Shown here: one piece after another, positions 26,181 through 35,708 of the stretch
How positions within the stretch are numbered: position 1 is the stretch's first letter
How the letters are laid out: each line of letters opens with the position of its first letter
Assembly: GCF_020177375.1 (NCBI RefSeq)
Contig: NZ_JAIWHV010000006.1
Span: forward strand, 98,519-162,518
Source: Saliphagus infecundisoli
GTDB lineage: Archaea > Halobacteriota > Halobacteria > Halobacteriales > Natrialbaceae
Direction: 5' to 3'
Length of the DNA stretch: 64,000 nucleotides
Translations under genes and position numbers: made by a program
Notes under the pieces: model-generated
What the model was told of the DNA's origin: nothing
The model's database searches: none
The model's input: only the letters and a program-made list of their open reading frames with translations

Positions 26181-27365
26181 TCACCGTCCAGTCGGCAACC
26201 GCCCGGAACGAGCGAGAACGGCCATCCCGACGGCGATGGCGGCGACCGCGACGGCGTACCCCCGAAAGACCTCCGAGTAGGCGATCCCGCCCTGGGCGAA
26301 CAGCCCGACCGCGACGCTTCCCGGCGCCTGGATGAGCATCATCGTCGCGCTGAATCCCGAGTAGGCGCTGGCACGGTTCTCGTCGGGCAGGGTCTCGAGG
26401 AGGTAGGCGTCGCCGACGGGGAACAGGCCGTGGATGACGACGCCCATCACGATCGAGACGGCGGCGATCCCGGCGACCCCGGAGACGACGGTAAAGGCGA
26501 GCAGGCAGGCGACGAATCCCCCGAGGACGGCGAGCAGGACGGGGAGATACGAAAACCGGTCCGCGAGGCGGCCGGCCACCAGAAACGAGGGGATGCCGGC
26601 GGCGAACATCACGGTCAGGAGGGTGTTGGCCGTTCCCGACCCGATCCCCTTGGCGGCGCCCAGGTAGGTGACGTAGAAGTTAAACACGCCCTGCCAGACG
26701 AACCCCGTGAAGCCGACGAAGACGATGCCGGCGGCGACCAGGCGCCACTGGGCGGCGATTCCCGCCAGCAGGTCGCGGTCCTCGCGGCCGGCGTCGGGGA
26801 GGTCGGCCCGGCGGACGGCGACGGCGAGGACGGCGGTCGCGACGACCGCGAGGGCGGCGAGCGCGCCGAAGCCGAGCCGCCAGGAGCCGAGTGCGATCGT
26901 CGCGGTCACCAGGAACGGCGCGCCGACGGCGGCGACCTGAGAGGACATCCCGCGGATTCCGACCGCGAGCCCGATCCGCTCGGGGTAGAGTTCGCTCACG
27001 AGCGGGTTGGCCGCGATGAAGAAGACGCCGGTCGCCAGGCCGATCAGCAGGGCACCGAGGACGGTCAGTCCGATCGTCGGCGAGAGGGCGGTAAACGCCG
27101 CCGCACTCGCGAGAAAGGCGCCCATCCCCAGCAGGACGCGGTGGCGGGAAACGAACGTGAGCAGGTAGCCCGTCGGGAGCCGGGTGAGCGCGCTCCCGAT
27201 CCAGACGGCCGTCGCCGCAAGCCCCGCAGTCGCCGGACTCACGCCCGACTCGATGAAGAAGTCCACGAGGGGTGCAAACGCCATCCGGCCGTAGTTCACC
27301 AGAAAGGAGAGCAGACAGATCGTCCCGAACAGGCCCGCCCGCCCCGACGGTTTCGGCCGCGTCAC
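26181..27365 (-). CDS. Major facilitator superfamily (MFS) transporter
   Basis: A 394-residue membrane transporter with 12 predicted helices. Features include NYGRMAFAPLVDFFIESGVS near the start, RLPTGYLLTFVSRHR at the loop between helices 2 and 3 (the GxxxDRxxRR-like region), and AGRLADRF in the second half. The start is a GTG (VTRPKPSG). The frame remains open far upstream, but only shadows other genes there. Solute unknown. It is adjacent to the YbjN-like gene in the opposite orientation. Confidence 0.9.
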   Translation of the reverse strand: MTRPKPSGRAGLFGTICLLSFLVNYGRMAFAPLVDFFIESGVSPATAGLAATAVWIGSALTRLPTGYLLTFVSRHRVLLGMGAFLASAAAFTALSPTIGLTVLGALLIGLATGVFFIAANPLVSELYPERIGLAVGIRGMSSQVAAVGAPFLVTATIALGSWRLGFGALAALAVVATAVLAVAVRRADLPDAGREDRDLLAGIAAQWRLVAAGIVFVGFTGFVWQGVFNFYVTYLGAAKGIGSGTANTLLTVMFAAGIPSFLVAGRLADRFSYLPVLLAVLGGFVACLLAFTVVSGVAGIAAVSIVMGVVIHGLFPVGDAYLLETLPDENRASAYSGFSATMMLIQAPGSVAVGLFAQGGIAYSEVFRGYAVAVAAIAVGMAVLARSGRLPTGR

Positions 27366-27578
27366 GGCTGCGACCACCCACGCGGCTCCGGCGGTTCGGC
27401 CGACCCGCTCGCGGCGCGGGCGCCGACGGACGTCGCTCGATCCACGTTCGACACGTCCGGCGGTCTCTCCCTCGTGGAGTTGAACGCCTCGGTGTCGGCC
27501 GACCCTGCCTCTTTCGATGGGTGCCGACGCGTCCCTCGCACGCTGAAGCTTTTTGCCGCCGTCGGTTGATCGGTGCCC

Positions 27579-28052
27579 ATGACGAGACACGTCAGCGACG
27601 AGCAGGTCCGCCACTGGCTCGACGACACCGTCCTCCGGTCGGTCGAGAGCCACGACGAGTCGGGAACCGAGTTCAACTTCGAGCTCGAGCTCTCCCGGCT
27701 CCCGATTCACGTCATCAAAGAGGAGCAGTGGGGACCGGTGCGGATCGTCGGGCGAAACGGGTTCGAGGGCGAGGGTGCCACGGAACTCCTCCGGGACGAC
27801 GACCGGCGAAGCCAGTTGCTGCAGTCGATCGGGCCGATGCTGGCGGCGACGCCGGGCTTCTACACCTTTCTCGACGGGGAAGGCGCCCCCGCGGCGCTTC
27901 GCCACGCCTCGACGCTCCAGCTCGAGGCCCGCCTCTACCCCGAGGAGACGACCCAGCAGGCGCTGATGGACGGGGTGATGGGAATCGGCTCGTGTATGCG
28001 CTACGTCCGGGACGTCGTCGTCGCGATGACCCCGACCGAGCGCGAGGAGTGA
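27579..28052 (+). CDS. DUF2299/YbjN-like protein
   Basis: A 157-residue acidic protein resembling the archaeal DUF2299 family: an N-terminal helix (VSDEQVRHWLDDTVL), the strands FNFELELSRLPIHVIKE and QWGPVRIVGR, a mid helix (RRSQLLQSIGPMLAA), and a C-terminal helix after RLYPEETTQQALMDGV. The family is related to YbjN, thought to act as chaperone-like adaptors, but no role is established in archaea. The GTG two codons upstream is another possible start. It is transcribed toward the Gfo/Idh gene. Confidence 0.7.
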   Translation: MTRHVSDEQVRHWLDDTVLRSVESHDESGTEFNFELELSRLPIHVIKEEQWGPVRIVGRNGFEGEGATELLRDDDRRSQLLQSIGPMLAATPGFYTFLDGEGAPAALRHASTLQLEARLYPEETTQQALMDGVMGIGSCMRYVRDVVVAMTPTEREE

Positions 28053-28118
28053 CTCCTTCGATCCCGCCCGCGACCGAGACACGCATCTATTTGGGGCGGG
28101 ACTTTCTCTCCCGAATCG

Positions 28119-29213
28119 ATGAGTACGACTGTCAGCCTCGGCGTCGTCGGCCTCGGTTTCATGGGCCGGACCCACGCCGACAACGCGGTGGAGTTCGGCC
28201 ACGACGTGATCGCGGGCGCCGACGTCGTCGCCGAGACCAGGGAGGCGTTCGCGGGCGATTACGGCGCCGCGACCTACGAGTCCTTCGAGGAGATGTACGA
28301 TTCCGAGGAGCTCGACGCGGTCGCGGTCTCGACGCCGAACGCCTTCCACGAGCCCGCCGTCGTCGCCGCCCTCGAGCGGGGCTATGACGTCCTCTGTGAG
28401 AAGCCGCTCGCCGACGACCTGGCGGGCGCAGAACGGATCGCGGCCGCGGCCGCCGACTCCGAGGGCTTCTGTATGGTGAACTTCCACAACCGGCTCTCGA
28501 CGGCCGCGGAGGTCTTCACCGAGTATCAGGCCGAGGGCCGGTTCGGCGAGATCACCCACGTCGACGCTGACTACGTCCGCCGGCGGGGGATTCCGGGCGT
28601 GGGCTCGTGGTTCACCGAGAAGGAGCTGTCGGGCGGTGGCGCCGTCGTCGACATCGGTGTCCACGCGATCGACTTCGCGCTCTACCTGATGGAGTATCCG
28701 GAAGTCGAGGAGGTCTTTGCGGTCACCCGCACCGAGTTCGGCCACCGCGAGGACTACGTCGATCCCGGCGACTGGTACGATGAGACCGACGACGCCGTGT
28801 TCGACGTCGAGGACTCCGCAACCGCGATGATCCGGTGTGGCGACGACCGGACGATTTCCCTCGAGGTGACCTGGGCGGCCAACCAGCCCGACTCGACGGA
28901 GTTCCTCGCCCGCGGGACCGAGGCCGGCGCGACCCTCGAGCTGGGCGGCGAGGAACTAACGATCCACGAGGCCGGCCGGCAGGGCACCGACCACCTCGTC
29001 GACGCGACCGTCTCCGAGGGGTCGATCGACCACGCCGGCTGGGCCGGCAGCGATCGGCTCTTCCTCGAGGGGGTGGCGGCGGGCGAGGCCCCCGAGATGA
29101 ACACCGTCGAGCAGGGGCTGTCGGTCCAGCGGGTGATCGACGCGATCTACCGCTCGGCGGAGTCGGGTACCTGTGTCGCCGTCGGCGACGAACGCCGGGA
29201 CGACGCGGCGTAG
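28119..29213 (+). CDS. Gfo/Idh/MocA family oxidoreductase
   Basis: NAD(P)-dependent dehydrogenase of a sugar or inositol-type substrate. The Rossmann motif GVVGLGFMGRTHADNA begins the protein. CEKPLADD, in the form CEKPL, is the EKP motif with the catalytic lysine. The second domain has the GGGAVVDIGVHAIDFALYL metal/substrate helix, including the GxxxDxxxH pattern. Length is 364 residues. A TATA-like CTATTTGG lies about 28 bases before the ATG, suggesting a leaderless transcript. Substrate unknown. Confidence 0.93.
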   Translation: MSTTVSLGVVGLGFMGRTHADNAVEFGHDVIAGADVVAETREAFAGDYGAATYESFEEMYDSEELDAVAVSTPNAFHEPAVVAALERGYDVLCEKPLADDLAGAERIAAAAADSEGFCMVNFHNRLSTAAEVFTEYQAEGRFGEITHVDADYVRRRGIPGVGSWFTEKELSGGGAVVDIGVHAIDFALYLMEYPEVEEVFAVTRTEFGHREDYVDPGDWYDETDDAVFDVEDSATAMIRCGDDRTISLEVTWAANQPDSTEFLARGTEAGATLELGGEELTIHEAGRQGTDHLVDATVSEGSIDHAGWAGSDRLFLEGVAAGEAPEMNTVEQGLSVQRVIDAIYRSAESGTCVAVGDERRDDAA

Positions 29214-29274
29214 ACCTGACCACGTCCCCGCGACGAACGACAGCCTACTTACGCACGCAAGCCAACCGGTCGGT

Positions 29275-29931
29275 ATGGGAGGAACGGTCGTCGAGATCGG
29301 ACTGGCAGCCGAGGAGTTCGCCCTGAGCGAGACGACGGATCGCTTCGACGACCTCGAGTACGAGATCGAGCGCGTCGTCGCCCACGACACCGACCACGTG
29401 ATGCCCTACGTCTGGATCGACGGGCCGAGCGCCGGCGACGTCGAGGACGCCCTCGAGGGCGACGACAGCGTCGCCGAGATAGAGTGTCTCGCGGATCTGG
29501 AAGAAGAGCGCCTCTATCGGATGGACTGGGTCGCACAGATCGACACGCTGGTGCAGATCCTGGTCGAGGAGGAGGGGGCGATCCTCTCGGCGGAGGGCAA
29601 CGGCGACGACTGGCGCCTGCGAATCCTGTTTCCGAGCCGAGACGCCCTCTCGCGGACCCACGACTACTGCGAGGATCGGGGCCTCTCGATGGACATCTAC
29701 ACGATCTACAACGTCGACGACGGCCGCAAGGGCCGGTTCGGGCTAACCGACGGCCAACAGGACACGCTGGTTTCGGCCTACGACGCCGGCTACTACGAGA
29801 TCCCCAGGGACACCTCGATGACCGATCTCGCCGAGGAGATCGGCGTCTCCCACCAGGCGCTCTCCGAACGCCTCCGGCGGGGCCACGAATCGCTGGTGGA
29901 AAACACCGTCATCATCGGGACCGAACGGTAG
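29275..29931 (+). CDS. Bacterio-opsin-activator-type HTH regulator
   Basis: A 218-residue regulator. The N-terminal ~145 residues form a sensor-like domain and the C-terminal segment is the HTH-10 domain of bacterio-opsin activators: LTDGQQDTLVSAYDAGYYEIPRD then DLAEEIGVSHQALSERLRRG. These regulators control carotenoid, redox and stress genes in haloarchaea. No target can be assigned. The ATG at 29275 gives the usual MGGTVVEIGL start. Confidence 0.9.
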   Translation: MGGTVVEIGLAAEEFALSETTDRFDDLEYEIERVVAHDTDHVMPYVWIDGPSAGDVEDALEGDDSVAEIECLADLEEERLYRMDWVAQIDTLVQILVEEEGAILSAEGNGDDWRLRILFPSRDALSRTHDYCEDRGLSMDIYTIYNVDDGRKGRFGLTDGQQDTLVSAYDAGYYEIPRDTSMTDLAEEIGVSHQALSERLRRGHESLVENTVIIGTER

Positions 29932-30062
29932 TACGGCGGCCACGGGAACGTACCGGAGACCGGTAGATCGAATCCCGCCGGAGCCCGAACGACCCCCGTT
30001 CGCCCTCTGCTCGAAGCGGAATCGAAACGACCAGCGGGCTGTCCTCGGAGCCGTGGATGCGA

Positions 30063-30305
30063 TCAGTTCCCGTCGTCGGTGTCATCGCTTGCGTTTCGAT
30101 CACCCTCGCCGTCGTCGGTTTCGGTCTCGTTTTCGCCACCGCCGAGCCCGATCTCGCTGAGGTCGATCGCGACGTCCGGGTCCCCGCTGTCGTCTTCTGG
30201 CTCGTCGTCGGGGTCCTCGTCGTCGTCGATACAGCCGGCGAGGCCGACAGCGAGGGCGGCGACTGTCGCCCCGAACCGTCGTCTGCCGAGTGGAGGGCCG
30301 GTCAT
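30063..30305 (-). CDS. Small acidic lipoprotein
   Basis: An 80-residue protein: RRRFGATVAALAVGLAGC gives an RRR-type signal with a lipobox ending LAGC. What follows is almost entirely D, E, G and P, without a domain. Short lipoproteins of this kind are common in haloarchaea and may act as surface tethers or have no retained function. It is downstream of the repetitive lipoprotein on the same strand but separated by 292 bases, in which no supported gene is seen. Confidence 0.6.
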   Translation of the reverse strand: MTGPPLGRRRFGATVAALAVGLAGCIDDDEDPDDEPEDDSGDPDVAIDLSEIGLGGGENETETDDGEGDRNASDDTDDGN

Positions 30306-30597
30306 GGTAGTTTCCCCTTCCGGCCGACGCCTATAACGGGGGGACAGCGTTGAGACCCTTGACGCCGATTCAGTCACGTCTCCCCGAATTTCTTGATCGC
30401 CTGAATCCACGATTTCGTCCGTTCAACGACAGCCATCCGCCACGAGAACCGTTCGCTTCGGAACCGACCGCCGGCCCGAACGCCGTCGCGTCGTCCGCCG
30501 AAACGACCGGTCTGACGGGTCTCGCCGGAGCGAACCCGGACTTACGTCCTCGATAATCGTCCGGAACGGTTGCCCGCCCTCGCGTGAACGCGGGCGG

Positions 30598-31290
30598 TCA
30601 GCCGGTCTCGGTGACCTCGCCGTCGATCTCCGCGTCGTCAACGTCGACGCTCGAACCGGTGACCGAGCCGTCGACCTCGGAGTCCGAGCCAATCGTAACC
30701 GCGCCGCCGGCGTCGACGTCGCCGCCGATCTCGACGTCGGCCCCGACCGCTATCTCGCCGCCTGCCGCGAGGTCATCGTCGAAGTCGGCACCGTCCTCGA
30801 CCTTGATCGCTCCGCCGCTCTCGACCTCGTCGTCAATTTCTGCCTCCTCCCCGACGACCAGATCGCCGTCGGCAGCGATCGAACCGTCGACGTCGGCCCC
30901 GTTCTCGATCGTGACGGCCCCGCCGCTTTCGATCCCGCCGCCGATCTCGGCCTCGCTTCCGACCGTGACCGGGCCGTCGGCCGCGATCGAGCCGTCGAGT
31001 TCCGTCTCCGGCTCGATCCGGACCGGGCCGCCTGCGGAGACGTCGCCCTCCTCCTCCTCGCCCGAGATCGTGACCGCTTCGTCCCCCTCGGATCCCTCCT
31101 CGACACCGTCGGAACCGTTCCCGTCCTCCGAGCCCTCCGCGGGAGCGTCCCCCTCGTCCTCGGCGTCCTCGGCATCCGTCCCGTCGGCATCATCGGCCTC
31201 GTCGGCCTCGTCTACCTGCTCGGCTGCACAGCCGGCGAACCCTGCCGCGAGGACGACCGTTCCGGTCACGAGAACGTCTCGTCTGTTCAT
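30598..31290 (-). CDS. Polymer-forming (bactofilin-like) repeat lipoprotein
   Basis: A 230-residue lipoprotein. The signal RRDVLVTGTVVLAAGFAGC ends in a lipobox, followed by a ~60-residue acidic linker. From about residue 75 a hexad-type beta repeat runs to the end: units such as GGPVRIE, DGSIAADGPVTVGSEAEIGG and GGAVTIENGADVDGSI alternate G, V/I and D/E, as in left-handed beta-helices and bactofilins. A self-assembling surface fibre or scaffold is plausible. It is followed by the small lipoprotein and preceded by the propeller-type protein on the same strand. Confidence 0.7.
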   Translation of the reverse strand: MNRRDVLVTGTVVLAAGFAGCAAEQVDEADEADDADGTDAEDAEDEGDAPAEGSEDGNGSDGVEEGSEGDEAVTISGEEEEGDVSAGGPVRIEPETELDGSIAADGPVTVGSEAEIGGGIESGGAVTIENGADVDGSIAADGDLVVGEEAEIDDEVESGGAIKVEDGADFDDDLAAGGEIAVGADVEIGGDVDAGGAVTIGSDSEVDGSVTGSSVDVDDAEIDGEVTETG

Positions 31291-31393
31291 GACTCTCCTC
31301 AGCGAGGAACGTCGATAAGAATTGTGTCCGTCGAGTCGCCCGGTCGTAGCGTATCCATCGGGAACCGCGTCGTGCCGTTGGCAGCCGACGGCG

Positions 31394-34300
31394 TCAGCAG
31401 TCGGCGGGCCGGACGCGGTCAACCTCCTCGCCGTCGATACAGAGGGCGACGGTCGAGCCCTCGATCCCCTCCAGCGCGATCGAGGAAGTTCCGCCGGCGT
31501 CGACCTCGACCTCCCGGACGGTCTCGCCGTCGACGGTGATCGTCGCCGTCATCGCCGTCTCGCCGTCGTTTCTGACCTCGTACTGACCGCTGCCGTCCGC
31601 GCCGGTGCCGGTCGCGGACAGAGAGGCCGTCCCGGCCGAGCCGCCGTCCTCGTCGCTGGCGTCGTCGCTGCCGCCGGAATCGGTGTCCCCGTCCGGGTCG
31701 GCATCCGCCTCCGGATCGGTAGCCGCGTCCCCGTCCGACGTTCCCTCGGTGTCGTCGGTTCCTTCTGAGCCGTCGCCGTCGGAAGCGTCCCCACCCGTCT
31801 CTCCGCCCTCGCTCGCGCCTCCATCGCCCCCGTCGTCAGCCCCGTCCTGCCCGTCCCCGCCGTCGGGGTCGTCGTCCTCCTGACCGCCGTCGCCGGAGCC
31901 GTCTGCGGGTGCGTCGTCGTCGGACTCCTCCCCGTCTTCGGACGCTCCCTCGGAGCCGTCTTCGGCCGGATCGCCGTCCGCGGAGTCGTCCGACCCGTCC
32001 CCGTCGTCCGTACCGTCGGAGCTGTCGGAGTCGTCGCCGGTGTCGTCCTGCTGATCGCCGCCATCCCCCTCGTCGGAGCCGTCGGAGCCGTCCCCCTCGG
32101 AGGCCTCCTCGTCCGTCCCTCCATCGTCCTGCTGACCGCCGTCCTGCTGATCGTCGTCGCCCGCCTCTCCGTCGTCCTGCTGATCGCCGTCATCCTCGCC
32201 CGTATTCCCGTCGTCCTGCTGCTCATCGCTGTCCTGCTGGTCACCAGCATCACCGTCCTGCTGGTCCCCATCGCTCTGCTGATCGTCGTCGCCCGTTCCT
32301 CCATCGTCCTGTTGATCGTCGTCGCTGGAGCCCTCGCCGTCGGAGCCGTCCTGCTGGTCACCATCGTCCTCGGAGCCTCCGTCGTCGGGGTCGTCCACCG
32401 CAGTCCCCACGCGCTCGAAGATCGTTCCCGGGTTGCCGACGACGAGTCCCGGATTCACGCCGCCCTCGTTGAGCGCGATCCCGTAGATGGTCGCCTCGGT
32501 CGGGGTCTCCGCGGTCGCCCACTCGCGGGTGGTCCGCTCGACGATCGTCCCTCCGGCGCCGGCCGTGACGACGTCGTCGTCGTCGGCGTCGATGGCGTTC
32601 AACTCACTGCCGCCGGCCCAGTGGGCCGTCCAGACCGCGCCGTTGTACCGCAGGACGGTGCCGTTGCCCGCGGAGACGTAGATCTCCTCGGGCGAGCGGG
32701 CGCTGACGCCGGTGTAGGCGGCGGAGCCGCCGTCGACACCGATGGTCTCCCAGGAGTCGCCGCCGTCGGTCGTCTCGTACACCTGGCTCGTCGTGTCGAC
32801 GACGTATCCCGTCTCGCTGTCGACGAAGTCGATCCCCAGGGCGCTCGAGCCCCCGCCGGGTTTGATGACGTCACCCCAGTCGATGCTCCCGTCGGAGCCC
32901 TTCGTTCCGCGCAGATACTCGCCCGAACCGTTGACCAGGTGGACCGTCTCGGCCCCGAGTTCGCCCGTGACGGCGATCGCCTCCCACGTGCTCGTCTTCC
33001 GGCTCGTGCTGCCGTCTTCCTCCTCGATCTCGGGCTGGGAGTGGTCGGTCAGCTCCCCCTCGACGGCGTCGTACTCGCCGAGGGCGCCGCTGCCGCCCGC
33101 GAACCAGACCCCGTTCCCGAGATCGGTCGCCGCGACGGCGTTCAGCGTGTTCTCCCCGGCGCCCGGACCGTCCTCGACGACGACCGACCACTCGCCGTCC
33201 GACCGCTCGATGACGGTCCCGCCTTCCCCGACCGCGTAGGCGTTCTGGGCCTGAGTCACCCCGTGGAAGACCACCTCGACCGGCGCCTCGGCGGCCTCCC
33301 ACTCCGAGGTCGATTCGTCGTCCTCGACCGGGGCGGCGCCGTACTCGCCGTTCTCGACGGCGGTCCCGCTCGCCCCGACGGCGGCGTGTGGGTAGTCGCC
33401 GCTCGCGTCGAGGCTCACGTCCTCCAAGGTGTTCTCGGCGTCGACGTCCGCGGCCCGAAAGCCCCGCGAGGTCTGCTCGTAGATCGTCCCCTCCGCGCCC
33501 GAGATCGCGGCCTCCTCGTCGGTCGCATCGGCCCCGAGCAGCCCGTTGCCGCCGGCCCAGAGCTTCGTCCAGACCGCGCCGTTGTACCGCAGGACGGTGC
33601 CGTCGCCTGCGGCGACGTAGATCTCCTCGGGCGAGCGGGCGACGACGTCGTTGTACCCCGCCGAGCCGCCGTCGACGCCGATGGTCTCCCAGGAGTCGCC
33701 GCCATCGGTCGTCTCGTACACCTGGCTCGTCGTGTCGGCGATGTAGCCCGTCTCGCTGTCGACGAAATCGATGCCGAACGCGCTCGACCCCCCGCCGGGC
33801 TTGATCACGTCACCCCAGTCGACGCCGCCCGCCTCGGTGACCGTTCCCCTGAGGTACTCGCCGGAGCCGTTGATCAGGTGAATCGTCTCCGAGTCCGCGG
33901 CGCCCGTGACCGCGACCGCCTCCCACGTGCTCGTCTTCCGGCTCGTGCTGCCGTCCTCTTCCTCGATCTCGGGTGCGGAGTGGTCGGTCAGCTGGTAGTC
34001 GGTGACGTCGTACTGGCCGACGACGCCGCTGGCGCCGACGAACCAGACGTGGTCGCCGTCGTCGCTGGCGGCGACGTCGGTCAACGACGCCGGCTCGGTC
34101 GCCGGGAACCGCTCGACGACGGTCTCCCAGCCGTCGGCCCGGCGCGTGAGGACGACCCCGCCCTCCCCGACCGCGTACGGCCCCCGGCCCGACTGGGCGA
34201 CGCCGGTCAGCGTCGTGTCGACGGGCGTCTCGATCGCCGACCAGTCGCCGGTCGTCGGCTCGGGGTCGTCCTCGGCGGTGTACTCGCCGCGCTCGACGAT

Positions 34301-35257
34301 GGCCCCGCTCCCGCCGGCGGCGACGGCGGGAAACGCGTCGCTGCCGAGGGCGACCCCCGAGAGCGTGCTTTCGGTCGGCGTTCCGACCTCGGTCCACTCG
34401 CTGCCGTCGTACTCGTAGACGCTCCCGCCGGCACCCGCCGCCAGCCCCTCGCTTCCCTCGCGGGTGACGGTCTCGACCGTCGACTCGCCGACGGTCACCG
34501 GCGTCCAGTTGGCGCCGTCGTAGCGGTAGATGACGCCGTTGCCGGCGGCGACGTTGATCTCGTCGGCCGACACCGCCGCGACGTCCCGGAACTCCTCGCT
34601 GGCGCCGTCGATACCGATCGTCTCCCAGGAGTCGCCGCCGTCGGTCGTCTCGTACACCTGGCTGGTGGTGTCCGCGATGTAGCCCGTCTCGCTGTCGACG
34701 AAGTCGATGCCGAACGCGCTCGAGCCCCCGCCGGGCTTGACCACCTCGCCCCAGTCGACGCCGCCCGCCTCGGTCAACTGGCCGTTGAGGTACTCCCCCG
34801 AGCCGTTTGTGAGGTGGACCGTCTCCGAACCCGCCTCGCCCATGACCGTGATCGCCTCCCACGTGCTCGTCTTGCCGTCGGGCGCGGAGTGGTCGGTCAG
34901 CTCCTCGTCGACGGCGTCGTAGCGGCCGATGACGCCGCTTCCCCCGGCGAACCAGACGTGGTCGCCGTCGTCGGTGACCCCGGCGCCGGTCAGTGCGTTC
35001 GATTCGACGGTCGGACCCCGTTCGAGAACGGTCTCCCAGCCGTCGGCCCGACGTGTGAGGACGACCCCGCCCTCCCCGACCGCGTACGGTCCCTGGCTCG
35101 ACCGGACGACGTCGTTGATCGTCCCCTCGATGGGGGCGTCGGCCGCCGTCCACTCGCCCTCCTGGGCGAGCGTTCTCGAGCCACCGACCGCCCCGGCGAG
35201 GACGGTACCAGTTCCGATCGCGAGAAACCGTCGGCGCGTCTGCGTCAAGCGCGTCAT
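31394..35257 (-). CDS. Exported three-repeat propeller protein with acidic tail
   Basis: A 1287-residue protein. It begins with a Tat signal (TRRRFLAIGTGTVLAGAVGG). Three similar ~313-residue units follow, each with YAVGEGG and then DSETGYIADTTSQVYETTD and GGDSWETIG. These are of the YCF48/sialidase type, so each unit is expected to form beta-propeller blades. Residues about 950-1205 are low-complexity and acidic with many DDQQDG repeats. The last ~80 residues form a small beta domain (YEVRNDGETAMTATITVDGE) ending in two cysteines. It is probably a cell-surface or secreted binding protein. Ligand is unknown. Confidence 0.8.
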   Translation of the reverse strand: MTRLTQTRRRFLAIGTGTVLAGAVGGSRTLAQEGEWTAADAPIEGTINDVVRSSQGPYAVGEGGVVLTRRADGWETVLERGPTVESNALTGAGVTDDGDHVWFAGGSGVIGRYDAVDEELTDHSAPDGKTSTWEAITVMGEAGSETVHLTNGSGEYLNGQLTEAGGVDWGEVVKPGGGSSAFGIDFVDSETGYIADTTSQVYETTDGGDSWETIGIDGASEEFRDVAAVSADEINVAAGNGVIYRYDGANWTPVTVGESTVETVTREGSEGLAAGAGGSVYEYDGSEWTEVGTPTESTLSGVALGSDAFPAVAAGGSGAIVERGEYTAEDDPEPTTGDWSAIETPVDTTLTGVAQSGRGPYAVGEGGVVLTRRADGWETVVERFPATEPASLTDVAASDDGDHVWFVGASGVVGQYDVTDYQLTDHSAPEIEEEDGSTSRKTSTWEAVAVTGAADSETIHLINGSGEYLRGTVTEAGGVDWGDVIKPGGGSSAFGIDFVDSETGYIADTTSQVYETTDGGDSWETIGVDGGSAGYNDVVARSPEEIYVAAGDGTVLRYNGAVWTKLWAGGNGLLGADATDEEAAISGAEGTIYEQTSRGFRAADVDAENTLEDVSLDASGDYPHAAVGASGTAVENGEYGAAPVEDDESTSEWEAAEAPVEVVFHGVTQAQNAYAVGEGGTVIERSDGEWSVVVEDGPGAGENTLNAVAATDLGNGVWFAGGSGALGEYDAVEGELTDHSQPEIEEEDGSTSRKTSTWEAIAVTGELGAETVHLVNGSGEYLRGTKGSDGSIDWGDVIKPGGGSSALGIDFVDSETGYVVDTTSQVYETTDGGDSWETIGVDGGSAAYTGVSARSPEEIYVSAGNGTVLRYNGAVWTAHWAGGSELNAIDADDDDVVTAGAGGTIVERTTREWATAETPTEATIYGIALNEGGVNPGLVVGNPGTIFERVGTAVDDPDDGGSEDDGDQQDGSDGEGSSDDDQQDDGGTGDDDQQSDGDQQDGDAGDQQDSDEQQDDGNTGEDDGDQQDDGEAGDDDQQDGGQQDDGGTDEEASEGDGSDGSDEGDGGDQQDDTGDDSDSSDGTDDGDGSDDSADGDPAEDGSEGASEDGEESDDDAPADGSGDGGQEDDDPDGGDGQDGADDGGDGGASEGGETGGDASDGDGSEGTDDTEGTSDGDAATDPEADADPDGDTDSGGSDDASDEDGGSAGTASLSATGTGADGSGQYEVRNDGETAMTATITVDGETVREVEVDAGGTSSIALEGIEGSTVALCIDGEEVDRVRPADC
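32400..35160 (-). repeat. Three tandem ~939-base units inside the propeller gene
   Basis: The segment encoding ETTDGGDSWETIG recurs at about 32741, 33680 and 34616, spacings of 939 and 936 bases (313 and 312 codons). Long blocks inside each unit are nearly identical at DNA level, such as the SQVYETTDGGDSWETIG region. This points to recent internal duplication or gene conversion. Confidence 0.85.
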
Positions 35258-35708
35258 GAAAACGGATCGATTCCACGGTACACAGGACTATCATAAATCC
35301 GTGATGCTTTCAGCTTCCGAAACGCGGGGCGAGGACGGGAGATCGCCCGGAACTGAACGGACGGACAGCTTCCGCGCCGCGGACGGAGAGATTATGGGAC
35401 ACTGAGACACTAATAGGGTCGAAAAGAAAACGATAATCCCCCTATCAGTCCGAAACGGGCGTAATCTCCGCAGTAACTAGCTTTATTACTGTAACACCCG
35501 AAAGTAGTGATGTCGGCGCACCGCGCCGGCGACGCGAATCGACGTATCGCCATCCGACCGACCCTGTGAGTGCCGGTGGATCACTCATGTCCGATCACCG
35601 TGTGCGGCCATCCGTGGCTGTGTGGCCGCCGACTTCCCGACCGCGACCGGTCGCCCCGAGCGGATCGGTCGTACGGTCACCTATCCGACTTCTCCCGAGC
35701 ACCAGCCG
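35258..35708. other. Gene-free spacer between the propeller gene and phoU
   Basis: This 451-base stretch contains a TATA-like TTTATGATA on the minus strand at about 35290-35298, upstream of the propeller gene. Around 35471-35491 an inverted repeat CAGTAA-N9-TTACTG lies in a locally AT-rich patch. No gene is supported; small open frames there have atypical composition. Confidence 0.5.
35471..35491. repeat. Inverted repeat in the phoU-propeller spacer
   Basis: CAGTAA (35471-35476) and TTACTG (35486-35491) form an inverted repeat with a nine-base spacer. It is a candidate regulator site or a transcript-end hairpin; nothing adjoining decides which. Confidence 0.35.

Noticed and set aside
26064..27569. 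Plus-strand open frame of 501 codons antisense to the MFS gene
   Set aside because: Rich in D, G and R with no domain; the MFS frame fits membrane helices.
32312..35296. Long plus-strand open frame of 994 codons antisense to the propeller gene
   Set aside because: Typical shadow of high-GC DNA. It has no export signal, domain or start context; the minus-strand gene has a Tat signal and repeats.
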